Positions 1 through 8,300 of a DNA stretch of 12,927 nucleotides are shown here, in pieces (positions within the stretch are counted from its first letter, which is position 1; each line of letters starts with the position of its first letter). The stretch is from JAERML01 sp035687895 (GTDB lineage Bacteria; Bacteroidota; Ignavibacteria; UBA10030; UBA6906). The translations under genes and the position numbers were made by a program. The notes under the pieces are model-generated. The model was not told where the DNA came from, ran no database searches, and was given only the letters and a program-made list of their open reading frames with translations. The stretch covers positions 1 to 12,927 of the forward strand of contig DASRUE010000085.1 in NCBI GenBank assembly GCA_035687895.1, written 5' to 3'.

Positions 1-15
1 AGGTCCGGGTCCACT

Positions 16-1080
16 TTGACATCCCCGTTAAAGAAGCGACCAACAATCAAAGACGTCGCGGAACAAGCGGGCCTTTCTCTTTCAACAGTTTCATTGGCAA
101 TTAACGACAGTGGTTACGTCAGAGAAGAGACGAAAGCCAAAGTTCTCAAAGCCGTTGAAGAATTGGGCTACCACCCAAGTCATGCGGCGCGTGGCCTGGC
201 CTCAAAGACGAGCGGCAACATTGGTTTTATTCTCACAGACGATCACTTCTCTCAGGCGGAGCCCTTCTACACAAAGATCTTCTTGGGAACGGAGTTCGAG
301 GCGCGCAACCACAACTATTACATCCTCCTAACAACCGTTGGGCGTCAGTTTAGAGAGAGTGGACCCAAACCGAGATTTCTCCTCGAACGGAACGTAGACG
401 GTGTTATCATTGCTGGGAGGATTAACGAACGCCTCGTGGAGTATATCGAGGGCCTCGGTCTTCCAATCGTCCTTGTCGACTATGAGCTTCCGCGCAAGCG
501 AGTTTCCACAGTACTAATCGACAACCGGAAGGGCGCGCACCTTGCCACTCAACATCTCATTGATCTCGGCCACCGTGACATCGGTTTCATAGGTGGAGAT
601 CTTGATCACCCGAGCATCAAAGAACGGTTCTCTTCTTTCAAGATCAAAGTAGAGGAGAGTGGACTCCCACTAGATGAGAGATTCCTTGTGACTGATGAAG
701 AAGATACTCGCGTAGATAACGGGTACAGCGCCGCCGAACGGATGCTCAGTGCGACCCGAAAACCCTCAGCGATCTTTGCCGCGAACGACGCTATGGCGAT
801 CGGGTGTATCCAATATGCGAAACAACACGGGATGAAAATCCCGGAGGATCTGGCAATCATAGGCTTTGATGACATTGAGATGGGATCACACGTGGACCCC
901 AGATTGAGCACAGTGCGAGTGTTCAAGGAAGAATTGGGCGTCCATGCGGTCCGACGTCTTGTGGACGTCGTGAAGAAGAGAACACAGGCTGTAGTAACAA
1001 CATATGTTCCGGTAGAACTGGTCGTGCGTGAGTCGACGGGAGGATCTCGTGAAGGTGATCCGCCGACACAGCCCGACTGA
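16..1080 (+). CDS. LacI/GalR-family transcriptional repressor (5' end possibly outside window)
   Basis: A DNA-binding regulator that probably represses the sugar genes downstream until a sugar ligand binds. Residues 9-30 form the LacI-type helix-turn-helix (TIKDVAEQAGLSLSTVSLAI), followed by the hinge helix near residues 53-66 (HPSHAARGLASKTS). The rest is the periplasmic-binding-protein-like effector domain: the VLIDNRKGAHLATQHL segment, then GHRDIGFIGG, AIFAANDAMAIG and IPEDLAIIGFDD are all family hallmarks. The length of about 354 residues is normal for the family. The start used is TTG; the five codons before it contain no stop, so the true start may lie upstream of the window. It reads in the same direction as the carbohydrate genes and is 98 nt from the next start, which supports a local regulatory role. 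The effector is unknown. The family assignment is secure; the target genes are inferred from position. Confidence 0.93.
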   Translation: MTSPLKKRPTIKDVAEQAGLSLSTVSLAINDSGYVREETKAKVLKAVEELGYHPSHAARGLASKTSGNIGFILTDDHFSQAEPFYTKIFLGTEFEARNHNYYILLTTVGRQFRESGPKPRFLLERNVDGVIIAGRINERLVEYIEGLGLPIVLVDYELPRKRVSTVLIDNRKGAHLATQHLIDLGHRDIGFIGGDLDHPSIKERFSSFKIKVEESGLPLDERFLVTDEEDTRVDNGYSAAERMLSATRKPSAIFAANDAMAIGCIQYAKQHGMKIPEDLAIIGFDDIEMGSHVDPRLSTVRVFKEELGVHAVRRLVDVVKKRTQAVVTTYVPVELVVRESTGGSREGDPPTQPD

Positions 1081-1165
1081 AGGCGTTCACCTCTTTCCTT
1101 GCGCTGGTTGCATCACAGTTAATTAGTCATTCATAGTTCAATTCACTGATTCAACAATCCTAAAT

Positions 1166-1170
1166 GGAGG
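1166..1170 (+). promoter_or_regulatory. Shine-Dalgarno GGAGG that decides the start at 1179
   Basis: GGAGG lies 8 nt upstream of ATG 1179. An in-frame ATG at 1164 overlaps this element itself and has no comparable site before it, so the start at 1179 is preferred. The resulting protein then begins directly with a standard signal peptide. Confidence 0.75.
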
Positions 1171-1178
1171 TACGGCTT

Positions 1179-2645
1179 ATGCATTGGTATAGAAAGTTGT
1201 TGCTGCTCTTGACCATCGCGAGCCTGGCAGCGTTATCGACGCTCGCGCAGAACACAAACCTTCTGCCCAACGGAGGTTTCGAGAGTGGGAAGCCATCGTT
1301 ATGGACCCCGGAGCCTGGGGGAGCGACACTGAGTTGGTCGACGGACCAGGTGCACGGAGGGACGCACTCGTTGAAGATCGAGAAGACAACCACAGGATCG
1401 GTGTCGCGCTGGTTGTCGGAGAACAACGTGCGGTACTGGGTGGACAATATACCATCGGGTGTGGACATCAAGCTGGGTGCGTGGGTGAAAACAAGTGGGG
1501 TGAATATAAACCCGGCGAACGATCTAGCGCGATGGCAGTTGAAGTTCTACTTCTATGATACCCTCGGAGCATTAATCGGAGGTCAGCCGTTTCCATTGAA
1601 TGTTGACCAGACGGTGGCGACACGAGACTGGTATGCGGACACCAATGGGGTGGCGACGGTGAATCTGCCGTCGACGGCATACCGTCTGCGTATCGGTGCG
1701 GAAGCAGGACCGAATGCGACAGGGACGGTCTGGGTTGACGATGTCATTTTTGTTGGTCGTGCAGGTGCATGGGCAGGCCAGAACTGGAACGGGTTTGTGG
1801 ATGCCGACTCCGGGTGGCAGTACTGGATCGCACCCACCGGCGGGAACGATGGTGCGTCGTACTTCCCGGGTTCGGGTGTGACGACAGAGCAGTTCCGCAC
1901 AGGGAGTTCTTCGTTGAAGATCACGGCGCCGGTAGGTCGGCCGTCGGGTGAGTTAATCTGGTTCACGGAGACGGTGCCGGTACCACCGAACAGTGGCGGG
2001 AAAAAGTATGTGTTGAGCGCCTGGGTGAGGACGAGCCAGATTAAAAAGGACTCGGTGTTCAATGCATCGTACACGCTGGGGTTCACCTGGACGTGGCATA
2101 CGCGGTTGTTCGGTGATGCGACGGGGTGGGGCGAATCAGGATCAGGCGAGTACCGGTTCGTGCTGAAAGATACGGCGCAGAACTGGACACAGTACCAGGT
2201 GATCATCGAGGTGCCGGACAACAACGTCCGGGCAGTCTCGGTGCGACCCCGGGCATACCCCCTCTGGACCGGTATTGCGTACTATGATGACTTTGCCGTG
2301 AACGGAGTCGACTTCGTTACCTCGGTCTATGATCCCGGCCCGACACAGACGGGGACCACCGTGCCGGCAGACTACAAGCTGAACCAGAATTACCCGAACC
2401 CCTTCAATCCGACCACCCACATCACGTATGCACTGCCAAAGGCAGGATCCGTGATGCTGGACGTGTACAACATCATCGGTCAGAAGGTAAAATCACTGGT
2501 GCATACCATCCAGACGGCAGGCACATGGAATGTCGAATGGAACGGTACCGATGATGCCGGGGCGGGAGTTGCAAGCGGTGTGTATTTCTACCGGCTTGAG
2601 ACTCCGGGTGTTGTTCTGACACGCAAGATGCTTCTCATGAAGTAA
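1179..2645 (+). CDS. Secreted two-domain carbohydrate-binding-like protein with T9SS-type C-terminal sorting domain
   Basis: A 488-residue exported protein that probably binds a glycan outside the cell. Residues 1-23 are a signal peptide (basic start, leucine-rich core, likely cut A23|Q24). Residues 25-195 and about 196-380 are two beta-sandwich domains resembling CBM4/9-type modules: the first opens with NLLPNGGFESG; both carry a G-x-x-SLKI strand (H63-I67 and S244-I248), an AWV(K/R)TS strand (A101, A281) and a closing pair of aspartates (WVDDV 185-189; YYDDF 368-372). After a linker rich in Thr and Pro, residues 397-488 form a FlgD-Ig-like sorting domain with LNQNYPNPFNP, YNIIGQKVKSL and GVYFYRL, ending in RKMLLMK. 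No hydrolase domain or catalytic motif is seen. A hairpin follows directly. The export and sorting features are secure; carbohydrate binding is inferred from fold-like patterns and from the sugar transporter downstream, and the ligand is unknown. Confidence 0.85.
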   Translation: MHWYRKLLLLLTIASLAALSTLAQNTNLLPNGGFESGKPSLWTPEPGGATLSWSTDQVHGGTHSLKIEKTTTGSVSRWLSENNVRYWVDNIPSGVDIKLGAWVKTSGVNINPANDLARWQLKFYFYDTLGALIGGQPFPLNVDQTVATRDWYADTNGVATVNLPSTAYRLRIGAEAGPNATGTVWVDDVIFVGRAGAWAGQNWNGFVDADSGWQYWIAPTGGNDGASYFPGSGVTTEQFRTGSSSLKITAPVGRPSGELIWFTETVPVPPNSGGKKYVLSAWVRTSQIKKDSVFNASYTLGFTWTWHTRLFGDATGWGESGSGEYRFVLKDTAQNWTQYQVIIEVPDNNVRAVSVRPRAYPLWTGIAYYDDFAVNGVDFVTSVYDPGPTQTGTTVPADYKLNQNYPNPFNPTTHITYALPKAGSVMLDVYNIIGQKVKSLVHTIQTAGTWNVEWNGTDDAGAGVASGVYFYRLETPGVVLTRKMLLMK

Positions 2646-2650
2646 CTAAC

Positions 2651-2680
2651 AGGGCGCGGCGTGATTGCACGCCGCGCCTT
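2651..2680 (+). terminator. Strong hairpin, likely transcription terminator
   Basis: A perfect 11-bp GC-rich stem (GGCGCGGCGTG, loop ATTG, CACGCCGCGCC at 2653-2678), extendable by one G-U and one A-U pair, begins 7 nt after the stop codon of the carbohydrate-binding-like gene. The following TTGCTTTAT is only a weak U-tract, so termination may be partial, or the hairpin may instead protect the 3' end. It sits in the longest gap before the TonB receptor and probably separates two transcription units. Confidence 0.7.
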
Positions 2681-2722
2681 GCTTTATCGTAGTTCCCTTC
2701 ATTACCTTACTCACACAATTTG

Positions 2723-2732
2723 CTTTGCAAAG
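2723..2732. repeat. 10-bp perfect palindrome at the TonB-receptor ribosome-binding region
   Basis: CTTTGCAAAG is a perfect palindrome, and the overlapping TTTGC-TTT-GCAAA (2719-2731) forms a second inverted repeat. It overlaps the probable ribosome-binding stretch AAAGGG (2729-2734) just before ATG 2741. It could be an operator or an RNA-level element, but a palindrome of this length can occur by chance. Function is not established. Confidence 0.3.
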
Positions 2733-2740
2733 GGCTTCCT

Positions 2741-5374
2741 ATGACACACGGCTCGATGCACAAGGCTCTCCTCGTCCTTGCCCTTCTTGTCGGATGGTGG
2801 GCATCATCTCCAGCGGGAACAACCGGAAAAATTGCAGGAAGGGTTCTTGATGCCAACAGCAAGGAACCGCTTGTCGGGGTCAATGTGCTTGTTGAGGGGA
2901 CCAGGCTGGGCGCAGCAACAGATATCGAAGGCCTGTATGCGATCATCAATATCCCACCCGGCAAGTACACCCTCACTGCTTCCTCCCTCGGATACGGTTC
3001 CTCACGCGTCAACGGTGTGCAGGTATCGATCGATCAAACCACCCAGATCGGCTTCGAGCTGTCGGAGGCCTCTCTCGTGAAGGAAGAGGTGGTGATTGTT
3101 GCCGAACGCCCGTTTGTGCAAAAAGACCTGACGTCGTCGTCGTCCAAAATTACGGCAGAACAAATCAAGGCATTTCCGGTGGAGGACGTTGCCACGTTGG
3201 TCAATCTCCAGGCAGGAGTGGTGGAAGGTCATTTTCGCGGTGGTAGGTCAGGAGAGGTGCTCTACATGATCGATGGGCTCCCGGTTACTGACGCGTACTC
3301 TGGTGGTGCTGGTCTGAGTGCGGAAACAAATTCCATTCAGGAACTGGAGATTATCAGCGGGACGTTCAACGCCGAATATGGCCAGGCGATGTCCGGGGTG
3401 GTAAACCAGGTGACAAAGGATGGTGGCGAGAGATTCTCCACTGACTTTTCATTCTACACCGGTGATTATCTCAGCTCCCATACGGATTTGTACCAGAACA
3501 TCAACAAGTTTCGGCCGCAGGATATCTACAATCTCGAAGGCAACATCAGCGGCCCGGTCATCGGACTTCCAGGTGTCACCTTTTTCGTTTCCGGAAGGTT
3601 GTACTATAACGATGGGTACCTGTACGGCAAGCGAACGTTTCTCCCCACCGACTCTTCTAACTTCACTGCAGACGACTCCTCGCAATGGTACATTCAACGC
3701 TCGGGCGACAACAAATATATTCCTCTTAATCCGGACGACCGCTGGACGCTCCAAGGGAAAATGACGTTCGACCTCTTTGGTTCGGACAAGCTTCGGGTGC
3801 AATGGCTTCACCAGGAGAGTAATTCGAGGGCATACGATCATCGGTACAAGTACAATCCTGACGGAACCTACTATCACTTTGGCAATGCCAATCTCGCAGG
3901 GTTGAACTACACCAGCGTCTTCAGTTCATCCACTATTCTAGATGTCAATGCGGCCTGGTTTTCCAACAGGGAAGATTCGTACGTCTACGAGGATCCATAT
4001 GATATCCGTTTTCCCAATTACCAGCGTCGACTAGCCACGAGTGGACCCTCCTTCTACACAGGTGGTGCAGAAAATCTTCATCGCCATCGAGAGTCAAGGT
4101 TCATCACGCTCAAAGGGGATCTCCTGAGCCAGGTGACGCACGAGCATCAGATCAAAGGAGGAGTGGAGGCAAAGCTCCACAGGATCTGGATCCACAACTT
4201 CGGCATCCAGAACGACCAGAGCACCGGGTTTCAGCCCCGGCCTGTGGAGTTCGGCAGTTCGGAGTTCGCCCACACGACCATCAAGCCGGAACAGTATGCA
4301 GCATATGTTCAGGATAAGATGGAATTTGAGGACATGATCGTGAATGTAGGAGTCCGATGGGACTTCTTCAACCCAAAGGCAAACGTTCTTGTGGACCAGC
4401 TCCGTCTTGGGGAGGAGCCTCAATTCAAGAAAGCTGCAAAAGAAAACCAGATCAGTCCGCGATTCGGCATCTCTTATCCGATAACCGATAGAGGCGTTCT
4501 GCACGTTTCCTACGGGCACTTCTTCCAGGTTCCTCAATTTGACCTGTTGTATTTGAACCCCGCGTACAACATCCGTGCAACGGACGCCTTTCAAGTTGGC
4601 AATCCGGGGCTGAAATCGCAGCGGACCGTTGCCTATGAGTTGGGACTGCAGCAGCAGTTGAGTGAGGAAATCAAGATCGAGGTGACGGGTTACTACAAAG
4701 ATTTCCGCAACCTTATCGGTACGCAGATTTTCGATATCGGCAACGGGAACAAATACGCGCAGTATGTCAATCGCGACTATGGCAACGCGCGAGGCATTAT
4801 CATCTCGCTTGAGAAGCGACACAGCCACATGTTTTCGGCGACGCTTGATTACACCTTCCAGATTGCGCAGGGAAATGCCTCGGATCCAAACTCGGTGTTT
4901 CTTGACTACCAAACGGATCCACCCCGGCAGCCGCAAAGCCAACTTGCACCTCTCGACTGGGACAGAAGGCATTCCTTGAATGTTACCGCTACCATTGGTG
5001 AGTTGACAGACTACACGGTCACATTCATCGGCAAGCTTGGCTCCGGGCTTCCATATACGCCTGCGTTCCAGAATCAGCGGACCGGCTTGCTGAATAGCGA
5101 AACCAGGCCGACCATCGTGACCGTCGATATGTACGCCACAAAGTACTTCGACATCTTTGATCATCCTTTCAACGTCTTTCTGAAAGTATACAACCTGTTT
5201 GATGCGCGCAACGAGCTTGATGTGTTCACCGATACCGGACGTGCGGGGTATAGCATCGAGGCGAACTTCTCAGGGGCGCCACGCGGCATCAACTCGATTC
5301 AGGAATTCTATACGCGGCCCGAGTTCTATTCGGCCCCGCGGCAGGTTGTTCTGGGAATCGGTGTCTCAATCTGA
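2741..5374 (+). CDS. TonB-dependent outer-membrane receptor with carboxypeptidase-regulatory-like N-terminal domain
   Basis: An 877-residue outer-membrane active transporter, energised by TonB-ExbB-ExbD (not encoded here). The order is: signal peptide (hydrophobic core about 9-20, likely cut near A25); a CarboxypepD_reg-like domain at 28-110 (GKIAGRVLDANSKEPLVGVN, then DIEGLYAIINIPPGKYTLT); a valine-rich junction EEVVIVAERP at 115-124; the plug at about 125-230 (YMIDGLPV, then FNAEYGQAMSGVVNQVTK); and a 22-stranded-type beta-barrel to the C-terminus, with RFGISYPITDRGVLHVSYGH and YELGLQQQL strands, ending in the strand RQVVLGIGVSI. ATG 2741 is chosen because AAAGGG lies 6 nt upstream and it gives a clean signal peptide; a TTG at 2720 would add seven residues. 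It resembles receptors common in Ignavibacteria and Acidobacteria more than SusC, and no SusD follows. It begins the long operon. The substrate is probably an oligosaccharide, by context only. Confidence 0.92.
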   Translation: MTHGSMHKALLVLALLVGWWASSPAGTTGKIAGRVLDANSKEPLVGVNVLVEGTRLGAATDIEGLYAIINIPPGKYTLTASSLGYGSSRVNGVQVSIDQTTQIGFELSEASLVKEEVVIVAERPFVQKDLTSSSSKITAEQIKAFPVEDVATLVNLQAGVVEGHFRGGRSGEVLYMIDGLPVTDAYSGGAGLSAETNSIQELEIISGTFNAEYGQAMSGVVNQVTKDGGERFSTDFSFYTGDYLSSHTDLYQNINKFRPQDIYNLEGNISGPVIGLPGVTFFVSGRLYYNDGYLYGKRTFLPTDSSNFTADDSSQWYIQRSGDNKYIPLNPDDRWTLQGKMTFDLFGSDKLRVQWLHQESNSRAYDHRYKYNPDGTYYHFGNANLAGLNYTSVFSSSTILDVNAAWFSNREDSYVYEDPYDIRFPNYQRRLATSGPSFYTGGAENLHRHRESRFITLKGDLLSQVTHEHQIKGGVEAKLHRIWIHNFGIQNDQSTGFQPRPVEFGSSEFAHTTIKPEQYAAYVQDKMEFEDMIVNVGVRWDFFNPKANVLVDQLRLGEEPQFKKAAKENQISPRFGISYPITDRGVLHVSYGHFFQVPQFDLLYLNPAYNIRATDAFQVGNPGLKSQRTVAYELGLQQQLSEEIKIEVTGYYKDFRNLIGTQIFDIGNGNKYAQYVNRDYGNARGIIISLEKRHSHMFSATLDYTFQIAQGNASDPNSVFLDYQTDPPRQPQSQLAPLDWDRRHSLNVTATIGELTDYTVTFIGKLGSGLPYTPAFQNQRTGLLNSETRPTIVTVDMYATKYFDIFDHPFNVFLKVYNLFDARNELDVFTDTGRAGYSIEANFSGAPRGINSIQEFYTRPEFYSAPRQVVLGIGVSI

Positions 5375-5386
5375 TGTGATGAACGT

Positions 5387-8300
5387 ATGAAAACCCCCAT
5401 GTCTCTCGATCAAGCACGCTTTGCGGCAGTTCTCCTCCTTCTCGTGATTATGACACTCGTTGCCGGAGAAGCAATGGCGCAACGATTCATAGATCCCAAC
5501 AAGGGAAACATTATCTACACCAAGAAGGGGATCATGAACGGCAACTTCGTCCGCACGATCTATCTCAATCATGGTGAGGTCTCACACTGGCCGGACAAGC
5601 CCTCCGGGGAATGGCCGAAGGGGACAGGTCACCAATACCTTGATGGGATTGCTGTAATCGTTCAAACAGAGATTCGCGATTCGTCTGGCGGACTGATCCA
5701 TCCTCTTGAGACAAACTACCGCGAGTTCATCCGGAAAGACCCGGTCAGCGGGATTCCGTGGGGATGGGCGCCCCTTCCTGGATATTCGAACCCGGCTGGA
5801 ACGGAGCCGGCGATGAGCAACAAACCCTCCACGTGGCCAAGCACCTGGCCCGATCGGTCGTCCGACTGGAACGGACTCTGGAACGGATTTTTCGGCCGTG
5901 GGATCCAGAACGCAGACCTCGAAACGTATTTCAGGATGGACGATGCGCCGGACAAACAATATCGATATTGGCCCGACCCGGCAGACAGTTCCCGCGGTGG
6001 ACTGGGCCTACAAGTTGCAGTGCGTGGATTCCAATGGTCACAGGTTCTGGCAGCCGACGTGATCTTCTGGTACTACGAGATCACTAACATTTCACAACAA
6101 GACTACACGAAGACGGTTTTTGCTGAGTATGTTGATTGGGGCATAGGCGGGACAGAGGACTCGAGCGATGATCGGGGGTTGTTCGATAAACTCCTCGACA
6201 TTGCCTGGGCCTTCGACGGTGATGGTATCGGCCAGCCAGGCAACTGGGGACCGGTGGGAGTTGCCGGATATGCATTCCTTGAAAGTCCGGGTATCGCCGT
6301 GAATTTGCTTGACGATGACGATGACGGCACCACCGATGAGCGCCGCGATAACGGACCCGGCGTGCGCATCGACGGAGCGGCGAACATTATCACCTACATT
6401 CAAGGCAACTACAACGTTCAAAAATTCCTCGGCTTCTACAATTACGCGACCGTCAACGACATCCCCGGCGTTCAACAGGATTACTGGTGGACAGGCGATG
6501 AAAATATGAACTCTCGGGGATTCAACGATGTGAATGAAAACGGCATATGGGACAATGGAGAGCCGCTCAATGACGATGTTGGAAGTGACGGACTTGGACC
6601 ATTCGACGCAGCATACCCCGGTCCTGATCCCGACGGAACACAGGGGAACGGCAGGCCCGACCAGGGCGAGCCAAACTTCGGCATCCTCGACAAAGACGAG
6701 TCGGACCAGATCGGTCTGACGGGATTCAGCATCTTCCCTGTCCATTTCTATGAGCTTACCAATGACGAGCAGAATTGGCAGGTATTGACCACACCGATTG
6801 ATACCACAGGATTTCAACAGCTCAACGATGTGAATCTCGGGATGTACTTCTCTGCCGGTGCCCGTCCCCAGGGGACATTCCCGGGGAATCTATTCCCGCT
6901 TCGGCGGCAGGAAACGGAACGCTTCTCCATGGCTCTCCTGTTTGGCAACGATCGAGACGATCTGGTGCGAAGAAAGAAGACCGTCCAGCAGATCTATAAC
7001 GCAAATTATCGGTTTGCAAAACCGCCGGATAGGCCGCGCGTTACCGCAGTACCGGGTGATCACAAAGTGACTTTATACTGGGATGACAAGGCGGAACGAT
7101 CGTATGACCCATTCTTGAGGGAAAATGATTTCGAAGGATACCGCATCTACCGGAGTACAGACCCAAGCTTTCTGGGGAGTCTCGTGATCACAGATGCGTA
7201 TGGCCACCTCACCTATCGCAGACCAATTGCTCAGTTCGATCTGAAGGATGGTCGACGCGGTCTCCAGCCCATCGATGTCAACGGTGTCAAGTTTGATCTT
7301 GGAAACGACACCGGACTTCGCCACACGTACGTCGACAATGAAGTGCAGAATGGCCAGACGTATTACTATGCCGTAGTTTCGTATGACTACGGACTTGTTA
7401 CAGTCTCCACGACCGGACAGCTTGACGGCATTCCGCCTTCGGAATGCTCAAGCATCATTAACGCGGACGTCAACAATAACATAAAGACGGACGTCAACAC
7501 CGCAGTTGTCGTTCCCCGCGCTCCTGCTGCCGGCTACGTGAGGCCCGGAGTTGACGGGAGCATTCTCCATGACGGTCCAGGCTCGGGACGACTTGATGTC
7601 GCCGTTCTTAACCCCGATTCAATTCTGAACGGCCACATCTATAGAGTCACATTTACCAACGCGTCCGCCTTCCAGGACAATCCAATTCCGACGTTCCGGT
7701 TCACAGATGAGACAAACGGTCGGATTCTCATCGATGGGCGTCCTGTCGTAGCTATTGGAGAGGAGACCCCAATTGTGGATGGAATGATCGGGTACGTCTA
7801 CAACGACGCTTCGGTTGTTGTGGTGGAAGATTCAACAGAGTGGACAACTGGCGGACCCAACACACTCACCAGAGTCGATCTTGATCCCAGCCCCGGGTTT
7901 GCGCTTGTGAATGTGAAATATCCTGCCAGCTTTGAAGTCAGGTTTTCAAGTCAGGTTGTCGATACGTCGACCGGAGGGTTGTTCTTCGGTGCCCCGACTG
8001 CAAAACCGACTATGTTCACCATTTGGAACCTGACGGAGAATGCCAAAGCACAGTTCATGTTCTATGATCCAGATAACGATAGTTCATTCTCCATTGGAGA
8101 CAGGATCATCGTGGTATATGGTGACAGCCTTGGAAAACGGGCGCAACCGGGAAGCTACAGGACTACGTGGGCAGTGCAGATGTTCCGTGATACGTTGGCA
8201 GGGACGGTGCGGTTGCCCGCTCCGGGGGATGTTTTGAGCATTGTGACAACAAAGCCATTCCGTACAGGCGAAGCATTCCAGTTCAAGATGCAGGCTCCGG

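Noticed and set aside
1078..1089. Possible LacI-type operator TGAAGGCGTTCA overlapping the regulator stop codon
   Set aside because: It is only TGAA/TTCA with a mismatched inner pair and without the central CG typical of the family; too weak to call.
1108..1137. Possible sigma-70-like promoter TTGCAT with 18-nt spacer and CATAGT before the two-module gene
   Set aside because: Only 3/6 and 4/6 matches, and promoter rules in this lineage differ; no stronger element was found in the 98-nt gap.
1129..1153. Three ATTCA repeats upstream of the two-module gene
   Set aside because: Short, A/T-rich and unevenly spaced (12 and 8 nt), so likely chance.
4094..5164. Long minus-strand reading frame (356 codons) opposite the TonB receptor gene
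   Set aside because: It lies wholly opposite a clear receptor gene, its translation has no recognisable domain or signal, and codon bias on the + strand explains the lack of stops.
2741..5374. Naming the receptor SusC
   Set aside because: It has a carboxypeptidase-regulatory-like domain as SusC does, but the plug lacks the usual SusC pattern, the protein is shorter, and no SusD follows.
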